64,000 nt of DNA from Margaritispora aquatica (GCA_007644065.1 VJWN01000024.1:323902-387901), one strand, 5' to 3'. Numbered from the stretch's first letter, positions 12,732 through 25,020 are shown. A program made the numbers and translations. The notes: generated by a model from the sequence alone, not told the origin.

Positions 12732-14414
12732 ATGAAGATTTATGTTACAACTTTAATTATGCAAGGTGGAACATAGAGCAACCCAGAACAGACAATTTCG
12801 TTGGTGTGGTGTACCATTTGCGTTTGCTTGATCCGGAGATTGGGAGAACAAACAATTGAAGGACATGGGTATGAGGTAGCTTCATTTTTGTTTGTCAGCT
12901 GCATTGTACTTGCAGCGTATCTTCAGCACCTCAATTAACATATTTCTTGAAATATCAGTTAGATTTAGCTGTGCAGATATTTGGGGATATGGAGAGAATT
13001 GACATTACTCTCAGTAATTGGTCATGATGGTGCAGACTTACCATGTAGGTCTTCCCCGCGTGCCCACCCCCTTGATGAACATAAGCTAGAATGAGGAGCA
13101 TAACAAGCGGGCTGTATAGGAGCTTAAAACATCTAATAATTGATGTACTTAAGTACGTCGATCGTTGGGGCCACGTAATATGTTCAAGTCTGGTCAAATG
13201 TGTATAGTTTCGTCGAAGCGAGAATATCTCCTTGCTTCATCCATCTTTTATTGATGTTTACGTGAAGGTAATCAAGGGGGTAAGACGATGATCGTGTGAA
13301 CGGAAATGAGTGTTGCAAACTTGCAGAATTCTTCTGACGGCTTCTGGTTCAAATATTGTTGCGGAGGAGATGATGCCTTGTGAATTGTGGATAGGTATTT
13401 GCTTTCGCTTAATGCATGATGATGATAAGTACATATATAATGAGTCTCTCAGTTCAAGGGTCTCCAGTTTCCCATTTCGATCCATTCTCAATTCTGATGT
13501 TACTAATTGTCAGTCACCGTTATCGTCAACTTTCTAAGTAGAATTCTAACCTTGAAGCAGAGTTTGTTAAAAGACTGCTTTGAGAACTACCGGTCATTTG
13601 CCAAGCCTCCACAGGGATTTTCAATTGCTTCTACAAAATTCCCAGAAGAGCGAGAGCTGAACATGAGGAATCGACCCAAATTTCTTTATGGAGTTGAGGA
13701 TGACATTGAAGTAAGTACCTAGTAAGTAAGCTGCAAGCCTCTCCTATCAGATGTGTTTAATCCCGCTCGCTTCCCCATCGGAGCCAAAACCGTAAGACAT
13801 CCTGACCAACCGCTCTCACTCAATTCCACCAAAAGTGGGGTATTGATACGCGGGGGTTGGCTTTGAAAGGGATCTACGAGGAGAAGCATAACTTCGTGTC
13901 TCCGTACGAAAATCAAACCACGTTCTCCACGATCATGTACACTAAGGGCAAATCAACCATCATGAACTCCGCCTGCTCCACCGCCAAATGCTCGCCGGAA
14001 CGTGCTCAATGGATATGCATATGTGTTACTACCTGCCAAGCCTGCCGCGGAGGACGGTGAGCTTTAAAAACAATTCACTGGCGGAATTGAAGCGAATCAT
14101 AACTTTTCAATTCCTACACTCCCCCTCATTCTCCGCCATTTCGACCACGCGGATGCTTGAAACCAGGTGTGGCGTTGCGGGGTTTGACGGGAGCGCCCTG
14201 TGGTTTGGTTAATCACTCCCAATCGTGCATGGGAGCTCTCACGAGCTTGTGTTGTAGCGATTATTTTTGGGAAGTAGAAAAAAGGTACTTCTTGCTCGTG
14301 TTTAAATTTCTAAATTCCTATTCTTCATTTTTTTTTCTCTTTCTTATCATTGGGAGCTGTTAGATCTTCCTCTGTACTGGAATTCGAGATTTACGATTGC
14401 GATTGGTTGTTACT
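12732..14414. other. 1.7-kb intergenic region, no gene recognised
   Basis: 3' flank of the first 2EXR gene and promoter of the alpha-galactosidase. ORFs at 12955-14363 are short and without domains. A T/C-rich tract at about 14320-14345 lies some 70 bases before the alpha-galactosidase ATG and fits a fungal core promoter or leader. Confidence 0.5.
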
Positions 14415-16105
14415 ATGTCTACAATCATTCAGACTGTTGCGGTCGTTGGACTGCTTGCAAGCCATGCTGGTGCAATCAACAATGGATTAGCGAAAACACC
14501 TCAGATGGGATGGGTAAGTGAAGCTTTTGTATTTTCAACATCAGGAGCACATACTGACTTCTTGCAGAATAATTGGAACTCTCTCGGCTGTGACGTCTCA
14601 GAGCCTCTCCTCATCGATACCTCGAAAAAGCTTATAGATTCTGGTCTGCGAGACGTCGGATACAAATATGTGGTGTTAGATGACTGCTGGTCAGATGGAC
14701 GCGACAAGGATGGTTTTCTCAAAGTGGACATGAAGAAATTCCCTAACGGGATGAATTCAGTGTCGGACAAGATGCATCAACAAGGCCTCCTGTACGGAAT
14801 GTATTCAAGCTCAGGTGAAATGACCTGTGCTAGATACGGTATGTTATATCTATTCATGAAGGAAAACCTAGGAATTGACAGGTACAAGCTGGCTCATTGG
14901 ATTTCGAAGTGAATGACGCAAAAAGTTTTGCTGGTTGGGGAATTGACTACTTGAAATACGACAATTGCTACCACATGGGCAGATTTGGCACTCCAAAGCT
15001 TTCATTTGATCGCTACAAGGTTATGTCGGATGCATTGAACAAGACGGAAAGGCCTATTCTTTACAGCTTGTGCAATTGGGGCGAGGATTACGTTCATACA
15101 GTAAGCAACACTCCAATTTATTAACTTGGAGTGAATTGACAATTCGCTAGTGGGGCATGTCAATCGCCAACTCGTGGAGAATGTCGGGCGATATCTACGA
15201 CTCCTTTTCCCGCCCAGATGATTTGTGCTCCTGCACAGATGCATCGAGCCCTCTCTGTGTGGCCCCTGGAACACACTGCTCCGTACTCAATATTATAAAC
15301 AAAGTTGCGCCATATGTCGACCGAGGACAACCTGGTGGATGGAACGACATGGATATGTTGGAAGTTGGCAATGGAGGCATGACAGATGAGGAGGTGAGGA
15401 TCCTTGGAATGAGATGAAATTTAGTCTCTCCATACTAACTTATCTCTGCAGTATAAAGCACATTTCTCCATGTGGGCTGCGATTAAGTCGCCATTATTGA
15501 TGGGCAACGATCTGCGAACTCTCTCTCCATCTGCCCTCAGTATCCTCAACAACCCGGCCGTGATTGCCATCAACCAAGATCCCGAGGGAAGGTCGGTAGC
15601 ACGCGTTCGTCGCGAGGTGAATGCACCAAAGGACAAATATGGTATCGGAGAAATTCAAGTCTGGTCTGGCTCCCTGACAGGTGGCGACCAGGTTGTCATT
15701 TTCCTCAACGCAGCAGGCGAAGACCAGTCAATTTCTTCCAGTCTCGAGGAAATCTTCCTCCATGATGGACCAGAAGGCTCAGCACCACAGGTCTCTGAAG
15801 AGTGGGAAGTCTACGATTTATGGGCCAACAGAATGAGTGACAAGCTCGCTGGGAGGATCTTGGATGCTGATGAGGATAAGGCATTGACGTTGTTGAATGA
15901 GGCAAAGTGGTATAACTCCACTGAGCTTTCATACACAGACGGCTTAAAAGCCAGAGATGCAAGGTTGATGGGTAAGAAAATCGGCACGATCACCCCTGGT
16001 GGCACCTTGACTGCAAAGGTTAAGCGACATTCATGCGAGATGTTCAGATTGAAGAGTGTTGGTTCTGGAGGAAAGAGGAAGGTTCATTCTAAGGAGGAAT
16101 TGTGA
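14415..16105 (+). CDS. Secreted alpha-galactosidase, GH27 (melibiase)
   Basis: Hydrolyses terminal alpha-1,6-galactose from raffinose-family sugars and galactomannan, outside the cell. Five exons: 14415-14513, 14568-14838, 14889-15100, 15151-15393 and 15452-16105; 492 residues. The start is the first ATG of the frame (MSTIIQT), opening a signal peptide that ends around SHAGA. The GH27 blocks are in order: TPQMGWNNWNSLGC at the mature N-terminus, VLDDCW, the nucleophile Asp148 in YLKYDNC, and the acid/base Asp208 in SWRMSGDI. PGGWNDMDML and IKSPLLMGNDLR follow, then a C-terminal beta domain. Length fits the family. Intron 1 (14514-14567, 54 bases) has no in-frame stop; removing it restores the GWNNWNS block, so it is very likely a true intron. 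A Zn2Cys6 regulator starts only 331 bases downstream on the same strand. Confidence 0.95.
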
Positions 16106-16436
16106 TTATTGTTTCTTTGAACTTCCGAACAGAGACCGCTGCATTGGATTGAAGGTGTTTAGATTTTAGATTTCTTGTCGTCTTCTAGCATTATTCCAAA
16201 ATACAAAACCTGGGGTTGGATGGGTTATTTCCGGCTTTATTTGTCAAGGGCGGGGTAAAGTCAGGAGAACTTGTGGCTTGCGCATGACCCGCCTAACTAA
16301 TTCCAATTTGAACGACATCCTCTCTCGGAACTTCTTTCATATACTGTCAATCGACCCATTATTTTGATTTTGAGTCTCGTTTGACTTTGATACTCTTCCT
16401 ACCAAAGCCCGATGATCGTCCAGGTGGTCCGAAAGC
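16106..16436. other. Short gap between alpha-galactosidase and Zn2Cys6 gene
   Basis: 331 bases that must hold both the alpha-galactosidase 3' UTR and the promoter of the regulator. No feature beyond AT-rich sequence is visible. Confidence 0.5.
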
Positions 16437-18166
16437 ATGAGGATCTCCACAGCCTGTGTAACATGCAGGTATGCAGTGATGAAATTTACCTATCTTTCTT
16501 AATCAAGCAATGCTTAATTACCTCTATCTCAAGCTGTAATGGTTGAGATTCTCAGCTGACTCAAATCTAGAGCACGTCGACGCAAGTGTGAGGTTCCCGA
16601 GTTCGGGTCATCCTGTACATATTGTAGTGACCGAGGACTTCAGTGCACGAGGGACAATTCCAACAGCTCCAAGTCGACATCAATAGTAGCCCCAATCCAG
16701 CAGCTGCCAATTGCCTCCCAAATCCAAGTTCAGCCCCAATTCCACGAGAGTCTACCTCCGGTGGCATTATGTCTGGAACTGGTGGAGCTGTACTTCGACT
16801 ACATTCATGACCAGTTCCATTCGTTATTCCACAGGCAAACCCTGCTGGATGAAGTCAGCACAGGGAGAGCCCCACCTGCCAATGTTCTCGCTATGATGGC
16901 TCTCTCGGCTAGGTTCTCCAGCAACCCTGTTTTTGCAGGGATCAATCCGAGGGATAGGGGAGACGATTTTGCCAAGGAGAGTAATCGGCTTTTGAACCTA
17001 CGAGATGTTTCGTTGGAAACAGCGCAGGCTTGCATTTTGCTGGGTGCTTTCAGCATCGTTTGTGGAGAGGCGCTTGCGGAGTCTGTTTACTATTGTGTTG
17101 CTTGTCGAATTGCAAACTTGTTGGACTTGGCTAATCGGCCATGCGTAGATACAATTGAACGTGAGATCAATGTGCGAGGTAAGCGAGAAGCCTTGTGGTG
17201 ATGTATGTGATACTTTTGGTGAGCTTGCTAATGTGTTTAGTTTGGCGGTCGCTTTGCATGATTGATGTTTGGTCTTCAGCAGGTGTGGGCTTGCCCAGAT
17301 CAATGCCCGTATTGGAAAACATGCCTCTTCCTATAGACGAGGTGACCTTTCTGGGCTTGAAGAAAGGAGAATTGCTACCTGCAAGCTTCAACCGCACTTC
17401 CAGCACAGCATCGTCTCTTCTTGTTCAAATGATCAAACTCAATCGCATCCTGATGGATATAAACTCCTTGAATGAACGAACAGTGGCAGGCACCACTTCA
17501 GGAGTCATTCTAGAGAACCAAGTGATGGATCTCTCCAATGCGCTGGATGACTGGCACGCCAGAATCCCCTCATTTCTTCACGATACTCCAGCAAACCTAC
17601 AACACTATGCATCCCAAGGTCTAGGACGCATGTTTGTCGCCGTCTATCTTGGCTACTACCACTTCGGCCAACTCTTATTCTACCAATTTCTCCAAGGTGA
17701 TTGTCATAGCACCGTTCTCAGTGCACGCTTCTACGCCAACAAATGCAAGATGTACGCGGAGAAGCTCTGCGAGATCGTCTATGCCTCACATTCCATCCTG
17801 AACTGTGACGTGCAATACACGATGGTAGGACACATCCTCGTAATCGCGTCGACAGTGCAGATTCACACACTCCTTTTCAGCGACAATGAAGAGCAGATCG
17901 CGGCGTGTAGACACAGACTTGAGCGCAACTTCGAGATCCTAAGTCAGCTGCGGAACGTATGGCCGACACTGGATATCTCGTTCACGAGGTTGAGGGCGTT
18001 TCATAAGGCATGTCGCAGCTCGATGAACGAGAGCTTTCGCTTAGATCAGTGGATGTTGAGGTTTCTAAGCGAGTTTGCGAATCCGGTCGATGATAAGATT
18101 GTTGGTGAGGGAGTGGATACTGCGGTTTGGAGTTTGGAGAATATTGGGAATAGTCCTGGGACATGA
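16437..18166 (+). CDS. Zn2Cys6 (Gal4-type) transcription factor
   Basis: Nuclear DNA-binding regulator. Three exons: 16437-16468, 16571-17178 and 17241-18166; 521 residues. The tiny first exon supplies the first three zinc ligands: splicing gives ACVTCRARRRKC, then SSCTYCSDRGLQC, a perfect C-x2-C-x6-C-x8-C-x2-C-x6-C cluster with Cys7, 10, 17, 26, 29 and 36. The ATG at 16437 is the first after an in-frame TGA. The middle region is the fungal-specific regulatory domain: ELYFDYIHDQFHSLFHRQTL at about residue 75, a VWRSLCMIDVWSS segment after exon 2, and GLPRSMP. Any model that misses the 32-base first exon loses the DNA-binding domain. No coiled coil is obvious after the zinc cluster. Its position right after the alpha-galactosidase makes local regulation conceivable, but that is speculation. 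Confidence 0.9.
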
Positions 18167-19622
18167 TTTGGTGTATTGGTAAGGTAGGATATGGCGCCTT
18201 TGTGCGTTTGTGTAATGGTAATGGAAGTATGCTTGCATCTTGAAAATGTCAATTTATTTCCACCAACTAAAGTGCACGACGCGTCTTACACAAGTTTCAC
18301 CTTTCAACAAGTTATGGCAACGCACGATCCTTCACAGCAGTTGAACTAGAGATACGTGATATAGCTTTATAATGGGTTGTCCAGTTTGCAGGTTGAAACT
18401 GTCCGATCTAGCAACTCTGCTTCGCTGTGCTGTTCCATGTTTGGCTTTGACAGAAACTGAAATTTGAGATTTTGGAGGTTAAACAAACATCACTGGCTTT
18501 AGCATTGCTTCACCACAGCTTACTAGCATGACAAATAGATATAATAATGTAATTCAAACACTAATCATATCATCTCCTTGTGAAATCCAGAGTGATCTCC
18601 TTTCATGCCCAAATTTAAATGTTAGGCGAAGTCGACAAGCATTTTCTGACCAAAACAAATTTGCTGTAAAATACATTAGCCAAAAGTAGATCATTAATAA
18701 TACTGTTCCTTCCAAACCAGAGTACTCGCTAAAAACACAAGAGTGCAACAGTCAACTTATAAACTAAAACCATGGACAGTAAAGTTCCAAACTGTTCACA
18801 CCTGACCTTTCGTCCTCAAATCACAGATACATCAAGAGTGATATTCTATACACTTCTTTCAGCTACTCTTACTATTTTGATCACCAGCATTTGCCTAAAG
18901 CATAGGCACAAGATATCGTCTTTCCCAGAGCAATGTGCACAAGAATTTTGCAGCACATCGTGACTGCCTCACCTATAATGACGCTAATACTTATGAGGAT
19001 AGGCGTGGTCAGTAGCGAGGGCCGCCCCATAGCTTTCTTGGCATCTTCAACTGTTCTTTGGAAGTTATCGAAAACAAATCAACTTTTTCCCCAGTCAGCG
19101 ATCTTTGAAAATAACTCAGTGCGAAGCTCTCATTAGGTACTATGTGTTTTTCCACACACAATAATCCTGATCAGACGCGCCTTACACCTCATCAATTCAT
19201 GCTTGGCTGTTGGCGGATTCAATTTGACTTGGAAGCTTCATTGTTGCGATCGATTCAATTGCAACTTGCGCTTTCAGAAACCGGACAAAGTATCCTACAA
19301 TTGGGTCTAGTGCGGGGTATTCTTCAAATTGAAACTCTATGTAAGCACTATTTGCCTTCCTCCATTTCTCCCTTCACTTCATCCTCAATAGCATCCTGGA
19401 GATCGAGTATGCTTTGTTGAATTACTAAGAGTTGTATGCTGACTTCTTGAAGCACCTGACTTCGAAACAGATATTCGTACACTACGTCTCGAACCTCGAA
19501 ATACCTTTCAATCCTCGAGCACCTCTTCGTAACAGAAGCAAAGCGAGCACACAACTGCCTTCCACGCACTTGTCTAATTTTCCACCTGTCGAATTGAAGA
19601 TATCTAGATCCGTCTTATAACA
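18167..19622. other. 1.45-kb intergenic region, no gene recognised
   Basis: AT-rich. A 63-codon ORF at 18772-18963 contains one hydrophobic stretch (about residues 24-42) and a 92-codon ORF at 19142-19420 lies just before the next 2EXR gene, but neither has a domain or supporting context. I treat both as chance ORFs. Confidence 0.45.
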
Positions 19623-20813
19623 ATGGCTAAAACATGGAATTCAAAGTCGACGAATGGAGCAAAACCATTCACCGCCTTTCCGAAATTCTGTCAACTCCCA
19701 GGCGAGCTGAGAAACAAAATCCTCCTCCTTGCTCGTGATGATATTGGTCCAAGGATCATTACCATCTACAATAAGCATGCCGAGAACTTAGTCACATGGC
19801 TTGCTAGTGGAGGAGACAATCAAACTCTTTCAGCCCGATACGAAATACCCGGTCTTCTGCATGCCTTTCGCGAGGCCAGAGGCATTGCATCAGATATCTA
19901 TGAACGATTCTTCTTCACCCGGTTCGGAGGCGAGAAGGCAGGTATTTACATCAACTTGAAGCTGGATATCCTTCAAATTGAGGACGAATGCAACTTACCC
20001 ATGCTCTTTGGCCAGAACAGGAGTAACTTCACAGCCTTTACCAACACTCAAGTCTTCAGCTTGACAGAAACAGAGACATCATGGAAGTGGAAGTCGGGTC
20101 AGTAAGGTGCTGAAACTCATGGCTTGTCTCCAGTTCGTATCGATGGGGAGGCGTTCAGAAACAGAGTCCTCAAGATCGCAATATCCCCTAAATTTTCTTA
20201 CGCAATTCTAGGCTTCACTCCCCATATGTTCCAACTCTTTGGACAGCCTTCCGAAATCTACGAAGTGAGCGGAGGTAGAAGACATCCTTTCTATGTATTC
20301 GCATGTCGCTCTTTTGAAATGAGATTGAAGAATTATATCGAAAAACACGGTCCAAAGTTTGTGTTGCCAGAAGTAGCCACTGCTCTATCCTTGAAAGAGT
20401 TGCATGATAAAATCGTAAGTCTTTCTATCTAACCTGGCCATTTTATAATTACTAACACGCTACAGTGGACCAGATTTGATCCTGAAACTCCAGTTCCAGC
20501 CATGAAAAAACCCGGTCGATTCCACCTCTGGCCCAAGAATCTCCCAGAAAGAGGATATTTCGTTGAGCGCGAGTACTGGGCTGTCCGGTACTTTACTGAT
20601 GCAAAGGTCGAGAGAATCGAGGCTGCGAAGCTGGAGAAGGAGAGCGCCAAGCGCAAGTTGGAGGCTGATCAGAATGAAGATGTCACCAGAAGCTCGAAGA
20701 AGGGAAACCCCAAACGCAAATTGGAGACTGGTAACGGTGATGTTGTCAAGAGGGGCTCGAAGAAAGTCAAGCTAGGTACTAAGATGCTTGGTAAAAAGGC
20801 TATTCGGGACTAG
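19623..20813 (+). CDS. 2EXR-domain protein (copy 2), with a putative 36-base intron
   Basis: Likely exons 19623-20097, 20134-20414 and 20466-20813; 367 residues. The N-terminus has the 2EXR signature as FTAFPKFCQLPGELRNKILL at about residues 17-36, followed by a family-like block (PGLLHAFREARGIA, then GIYINLKLDILQIED). The C-terminus is a lysine-rich tail with two related segments (AKRKLEADQNEDV and PKRKLETGNGDVV), basic enough to act as a nuclear localisation signal. The first intron (20098-20133, GTCAGT..CAG) would be only 36 bases, below the usual fungal minimum. Without it the frame stops at 20105, yet the downstream frame is clearly coding. The alternatives are an unseen splice choice, a frameshift mutation or a sequence error. 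The second intron (51 bases) is ordinary, with a CTAAC branch point. Function unknown. Confidence 0.7.
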
Positions 20814-21722
20814 ACGGGGAACAAATCCAATCTGGAAGTCGTGCAGGAGTCGGCTTTTATGTCAACTGAGGACTTGCATTGCTTTCTTCAGAGAATACAC
20901 AGAAGTGTTACTGGATGCTCGATCAGGGCTAAAGAATGTTTGGAGTACTGTAGAATATTAGATGGCATAATGAGGAATGAGCAATGAAACCAATACTCCT
21001 TAAACTCCTCCCCCCGAATTGCGAATTTCAACGTCACCCTTACCCCCAGATCCAGAGAGTCCAGAAATCTCAAGTACCCTTCCACCTCGCTAAGGTAAAG
21101 CTCTCAAAACACTAGCACATGCCTAAGCTCGCCTAAACCCCTGAGGTAGGTAACCCTGCCTTGAGTCCTTCCACTAGAAGTTAAGGTGGTAGTTCTGGGG
21201 GATTTTGTTGCCATACTTATCTTGAGCATGACGAGGATTTGGAAGCTCAGATTTGGTTGAGTCCCTGGCATCGAAGTGGAGGTTTCTATTCACATCTTTA
21301 AGCCATAATTTGATATTCATTCATTAATCGCACTTCTGGGAGACAATATATACCCCTTTCCTTCTCTTTTTCCCTCCCTACACTCATTAATTCATAGCCA
21401 CAAAACCAGATTGGTAGGATATCAGATGAGTGCCTTGTAGGGTTTAATTTGTGAAGTGGTTGAAGTGAGGTGACTTGAGAGCTTCTGTGAAAATGGTTTT
21501 GACACTCCTAGGAAACCATCGTGAACGAGTGACCTCGCTGTAGAGTCAGGGGTTTGTAACACCCAAATGAGCTGTGGTGGTGAAATTTCCTCGGTTCTTG
21601 GGCTGGAAATGAGAGAACGGGAGCAGATATCACGGAATGCACTCAGACAAGACTACATTGTCAAAACCCATCTATTCGCAAGCAAACGCCCAATAGGGGA
21701 GATATTTCCTTTGCGTTGAATT
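20814..21722. other. Convergent 3' region, no gene seen
   Basis: About 0.9 kb between the ends of the 2EXR gene (plus) and the HAD gene (minus). It holds AT-rich 3' flanks and an AGGTAGGTAA-type stretch near 21140. Nothing coding is recognised. Confidence 0.5.
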
Positions 21723-22600
21723 CTAAGACTTCACCACAATCCCATACTTCTCATACGGGAAACCCTCTAAATTCACAACCTGCTCACCCCACCCATCGCC
21801 CAACTCTCCCAACTGATGGACATCCACTTCTCCGCCCTCGCTTCTCCCCGCGAGGACTTCTGGCTCTCTCCCGACCATCTGCCCCGCCAGTCCCTCGTGC
21901 GGAATCCACAGAACCCTCATGCCCGCTCTCCTGCCCGCCACAACGCCTGGAATCCCATCCTCAAACACCAGACACTGCTCAGGCTTAATCTCCGTCTCGC
22001 CCGCGGGCAGGGAGTCGTTGATCGTCTTCAGCGCGAGCAGGTAGATGTCTGGACTGGGCTTGCCTCTGCCCTTGGGGATGCGCGGGTCATCGCCTAGGAT
22101 CTGGCGGTGCTTGGGGAAGACGGAGAACAGATCCGAGAGGTGCTCGGTCTTGATCTTGAAGTGCGCTTCGTTGCTGCTCGTCGCGAGCGCGATGTGCATT
22201 TGCTCTCCGCCCTTGGAGGTCGCCGTGCTGAGGTCTTTGAGCAGCTTCTCAACGCCGGGCAAGGGCGCTGCTCTCCTGAATTCCTCCTCTTGGAGCACGT
22301 GCAGCTTGGTCGCGTAGTCGATGGGATCAACGTCGTTGAGCTTGAAGTGGGCGAGCAGACGGAGGATTGATTCGGAGGCTGGTCGGCCTTGGAGTTGCGA
22401 TTTGATGTCCCAGGTCATGGGGCCGGAGGAGTAGCGTGCTAGGAGGATGTTGTGACATAATGTGTAGATGTCCTCTGTGTTGATCAATAGCCCATCCATG
22501 TCAAATAGACAGGCTCGAATTGGGGGGAAGCTGGAGGTTTGTTAGTATGGTTTCATTGAGTGGAAACGTATGAGACTTACTCTGTACGTGGAGATGCCAT
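21723..22600 (-). CDS. HAD-superfamily phosphatase, HDHD1/pseudouridine-5'-phosphatase type
   Basis: Soluble phosphatase of small phosphorylated metabolites. Two exons, 22600-22581 (20 bases) and 22530-21723; 275 residues. Exon joining gives FPPIRACLFDMDGLLINTED, the HAD motif I with nucleophile Asp17 and Asp19. Motif II is ALATSS, motif III is the Lys in GKPSPDIYLLA, and motif IV is CLVFEDGIPGV. The helical cap lies between motifs I and II. The DMDGLL-x-(D/N)TE signature resembles HDHD1, whose known substrate is pseudouridine 5'-phosphate; the yeast relatives act on 2-deoxyglucose-6-P or glycerol-P. The real substrate cannot be read. Without the 20-base first exon an internal Met (DMDG) would be taken as the start and the nucleophile Asp lost. 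Divergent from the Dabb gene, 686 bases apart. Confidence 0.88.
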
Positions 22601-23286
22601 TGTATTGTCGGCTTGGTAATGAGAAATTTCTTGTAGAAGCTGTGATTATTGAGATTTGGTGATCGTGATACTTCTTATTCAGTCGATGCGACGAAGGATG
22701 GGGGATTTAATGCAGAAGAACAGCCAAGGAAAGCTCTCGGTATGACTCTTTCTCCCCAATTGAATGATTAGAAATCCTCGAGCGTGTACCTACGGTTTGC
22801 AGGTGTAGCAAAAAATCAAACAACAATTTTGCAGTGCAACACTGATGTTCAACAGGTGCTTCAGCTTGATCTTGAAAGCATGATGGAGTGGGAAGAGTAA
22901 AACTTGAGATGTGGACTTTGTCATCCAGACCTCGGATGCCAAGACATTTCAGGAACAGCATATCTTGGTAGTAATTGACTGTGCATCTTAGTACAGTCAA
23001 TAGATTTTGTATATGAAAAAGGGAATAGAAGTCTCTGTCACAATTGACATACGACAAATCTCTATCCATCTTGCCGTCCTTCCCATTGGAGATTTTCTTT
23101 TTTTCTTTTCTCTCGTCTGTCTAAAAACAGATTGCCTGTCACATTGTTAATAATCACCTGTGGTTACAGTCAACGTTCCGAGATTCTCAGAGGATGACGT
23201 TGATACCATACCCTTCTTTTCCTTTCGAATAAAATAGACAGCATCGCCATTCCTCACAAGAACTTTCTGATTTCATATTCCATAAA
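22601..23286. promoter_or_regulatory. Divergent intergenic region between HAD and Dabb genes
   Basis: 686 bases separate the two start codons, which point away from each other, so both promoters must lie here. A T/C-rich tract is present at about 23095-23115. No specific operator can be named. The ORF at 22707-23069 (minus) has no domain and is probably chance. Confidence 0.45.
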
Positions 23287-23930
23287 ATGCATCTCGTACA
23301 TATCGTCTTATTCGAATTTAAACCTACAACAGAAAGTGCTGTCATCCATGATGTAAGTTCCATGAGCAATCGTTACTTACCTACCCCTCCGGATCGCGGG
23401 GCATGGCATTGAGGAATGCGAGACAAGAGAGAGAGATGGTGGGGTGTTTCAACAACATTCACCACATACATATATACATCTTCTCTCCCGTATTTCCTCA
23501 TTGCTCGTCAACTCTCCCTTCTCCCTAATTTTTGGAGAGAGACTTAAACAATGCCCCCAAAACAAAAACTAACCCTCACCAGATCTGCAAACGCATGCTC
23601 GCCCTGCACCAGAAATGCGTGAACCCACTCACCAATGAACCCTACATCCTCGACAGCACCGGTGGCAGAGACAATTCGCCCGAGGGCCACCAAGTAGTGC
23701 TTCCCCCAACTCCAGATGTACATAAACTTCTTGTACGGGACATGGAGCATCACCCGCTAATGTGGTCGGTCTAGGGCGCCTTCTCCCATGCGTTCGTGAC
23801 GCACTTTGCGCACGAGGAGGATCGCGAGTATTATTTGAAGAAGGACCCCGCACATCTAGAGTTTGTGAAGAGCTTAGAGGGCATCATACAGAATGTTAGG
23901 GTGGTGGATTATAGTCCTGGGAAGTTCTAA
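23287..23930 (+). CDS. Small Dabb (stress-responsive A/B barrel) domain protein
   Basis: Exons 23287-23352, 23583-23693 and 23775-23930, all phase 0; 110 residues, the usual length of a single Dabb (alpha/beta barrel, dimeric) domain. The first beta strand is MHLVHIVLFEFKP; exon 2 reads ICKRMLALHQKC then GGRDNSPEGHQ; exon 3 gives AFSHAFVTHFAHEEDREYY, DPAHLEFV and a final strand VRVVDYSPGKF. These are the family landmarks. Fungal members of this size are mostly uncharacterised. The 230-base first intron is long for this window; the second (81 bases) has a TAG in frame at its 3' end. A simple ORF model would report only a truncated ORF at 23532-23774 and miss the gene. Confidence 0.85.
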
Positions 23931-24242
23931 GGGAATGAATGGGTTGTAGAAGTGGAGGAGAGAATAATACGGAAGACCTGGTAGACGGCACAAGCATAAA
24001 AAGAGAGCTACTGTAATGCTGGTTGATGACCTTTGTGCAAATCATGATCATTATGTTATGAGTTGCTTCCTTGCTCGTGTCCAATCGTATCATACAACTC
24101 GTCTCTGCAAGCTCGTGCTGCTTCCCTTGTATGCATCTATGCAGCTTTCTAATGCCTTATGCTGGTATCCTATCCCAAAACGCCGTTCAATGCCAATGCT
24201 ATGCGCGCAAAACCGAGTGCTACAAACAAATGCACATGTCTA
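23931..24242. other. Convergent 3' flanks of Dabb and ISA1 genes
   Basis: About 310 bases between two stop codons facing each other. It must hold both 3' UTRs, possibly overlapping. Nothing else is seen. Confidence 0.5.
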
Positions 24243-25020
24243 TTAACCAGTTGTAAAAGACTCTCCGCATCCGCATTGTTCCTCTGGAAATTTGTTAGTT
24301 CTAGCACAACGTTCGCATACGAAACCAAGACTTACTTATATTTGGATTATTGAACACAAATCTCTGGTTCAACTTGTCCTCCACAAAGTCCATCTCACTT
24401 CCAATGATCGTCAAGAGGGCTTTGCTATCAATGAGCACCTTCACACCATCCTGCTCAACCTGTTCATCAAACATGCCCGGCTTCTCCACATATTCCAGGT
24501 TGTATGCCTGTCCGCTACATCCTTTAGCCACCACTCCGACCTTAATGAGCTTTGGTGTAGGCTGATTCAGCAGTTCCCGCAGTTGCTCAACTGCAGCAGG
24601 TGTGAGCTTCATGGCAGCCTTTCGTGGTCGCAATTTTGACCTCGGCTTCGCGCGTGCTGGTTCCGAATGGACAGTCGGAGACTTGGTTCGCTGTGCCTCT
24701 TGCTCTGGGATACTAATTGTCGCTGAAGGACTCGCCTGCTTTGGTGGTCTGGTGTCGTTCAGTTGCGGTATTGCGCCTGCGATCGAAGTGTCTGGGATGC
24801 CCACATTCCTCGGTGGCGGCGGCTGGACGTCTAATGTGTATGGCGTATATGAGGTCGTTTGCATCTTCCGCTTGCCCGCTGCTCTCGAAGACTGCGAAGA
24901 TGAAAAACTCCGTAGGGCATGCTGGCAAGGCCGCAGCGATGAGGATGTTGGTATTGAGGCAAATTTGAAGACAAAGCTTGTTGGCAATGCCATGGGTGTG
25001 AGAATTCGTTGCACAGACAT
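24243..25020 (-). CDS. ISA1: Mitochondrial iron-sulfur assembly protein Isa1 (A-type carrier)
   Basis: A-type Fe-S carrier; with Isa2 and Iba57 it matures [4Fe-4S] proteins such as aconitase and lipoate synthase in mitochondria. Exons 25020-24336 and 24283-24243; 241 residues. The N-terminal ~100 residues are Ser/Arg/Pro-rich without acids at the start, as in a mitochondrial presequence. The HesB/IscA domain begins MKLTPAAVEQLRELL at about residue 135. The three cluster cysteines are present: CSGQAYNLEY and the C-terminal pair in EEQCGCGESFTTG. The last 14 residues, including both C-terminal cysteines, come from the small second exon; without it the protein would be non-functional. The ATG chosen (MSVQRI) is internal to a longer open frame whose upstream part looks non-coding. 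Divergent from the ARMH3 gene, 572 bases apart. Confidence 0.92.

Noticed and set aside
18772..18963. 63-codon ORF with one hydrophobic segment
   Set aside because: No domain, no splice partners, AT-rich surroundings. A single hydrophobic run is common by chance.
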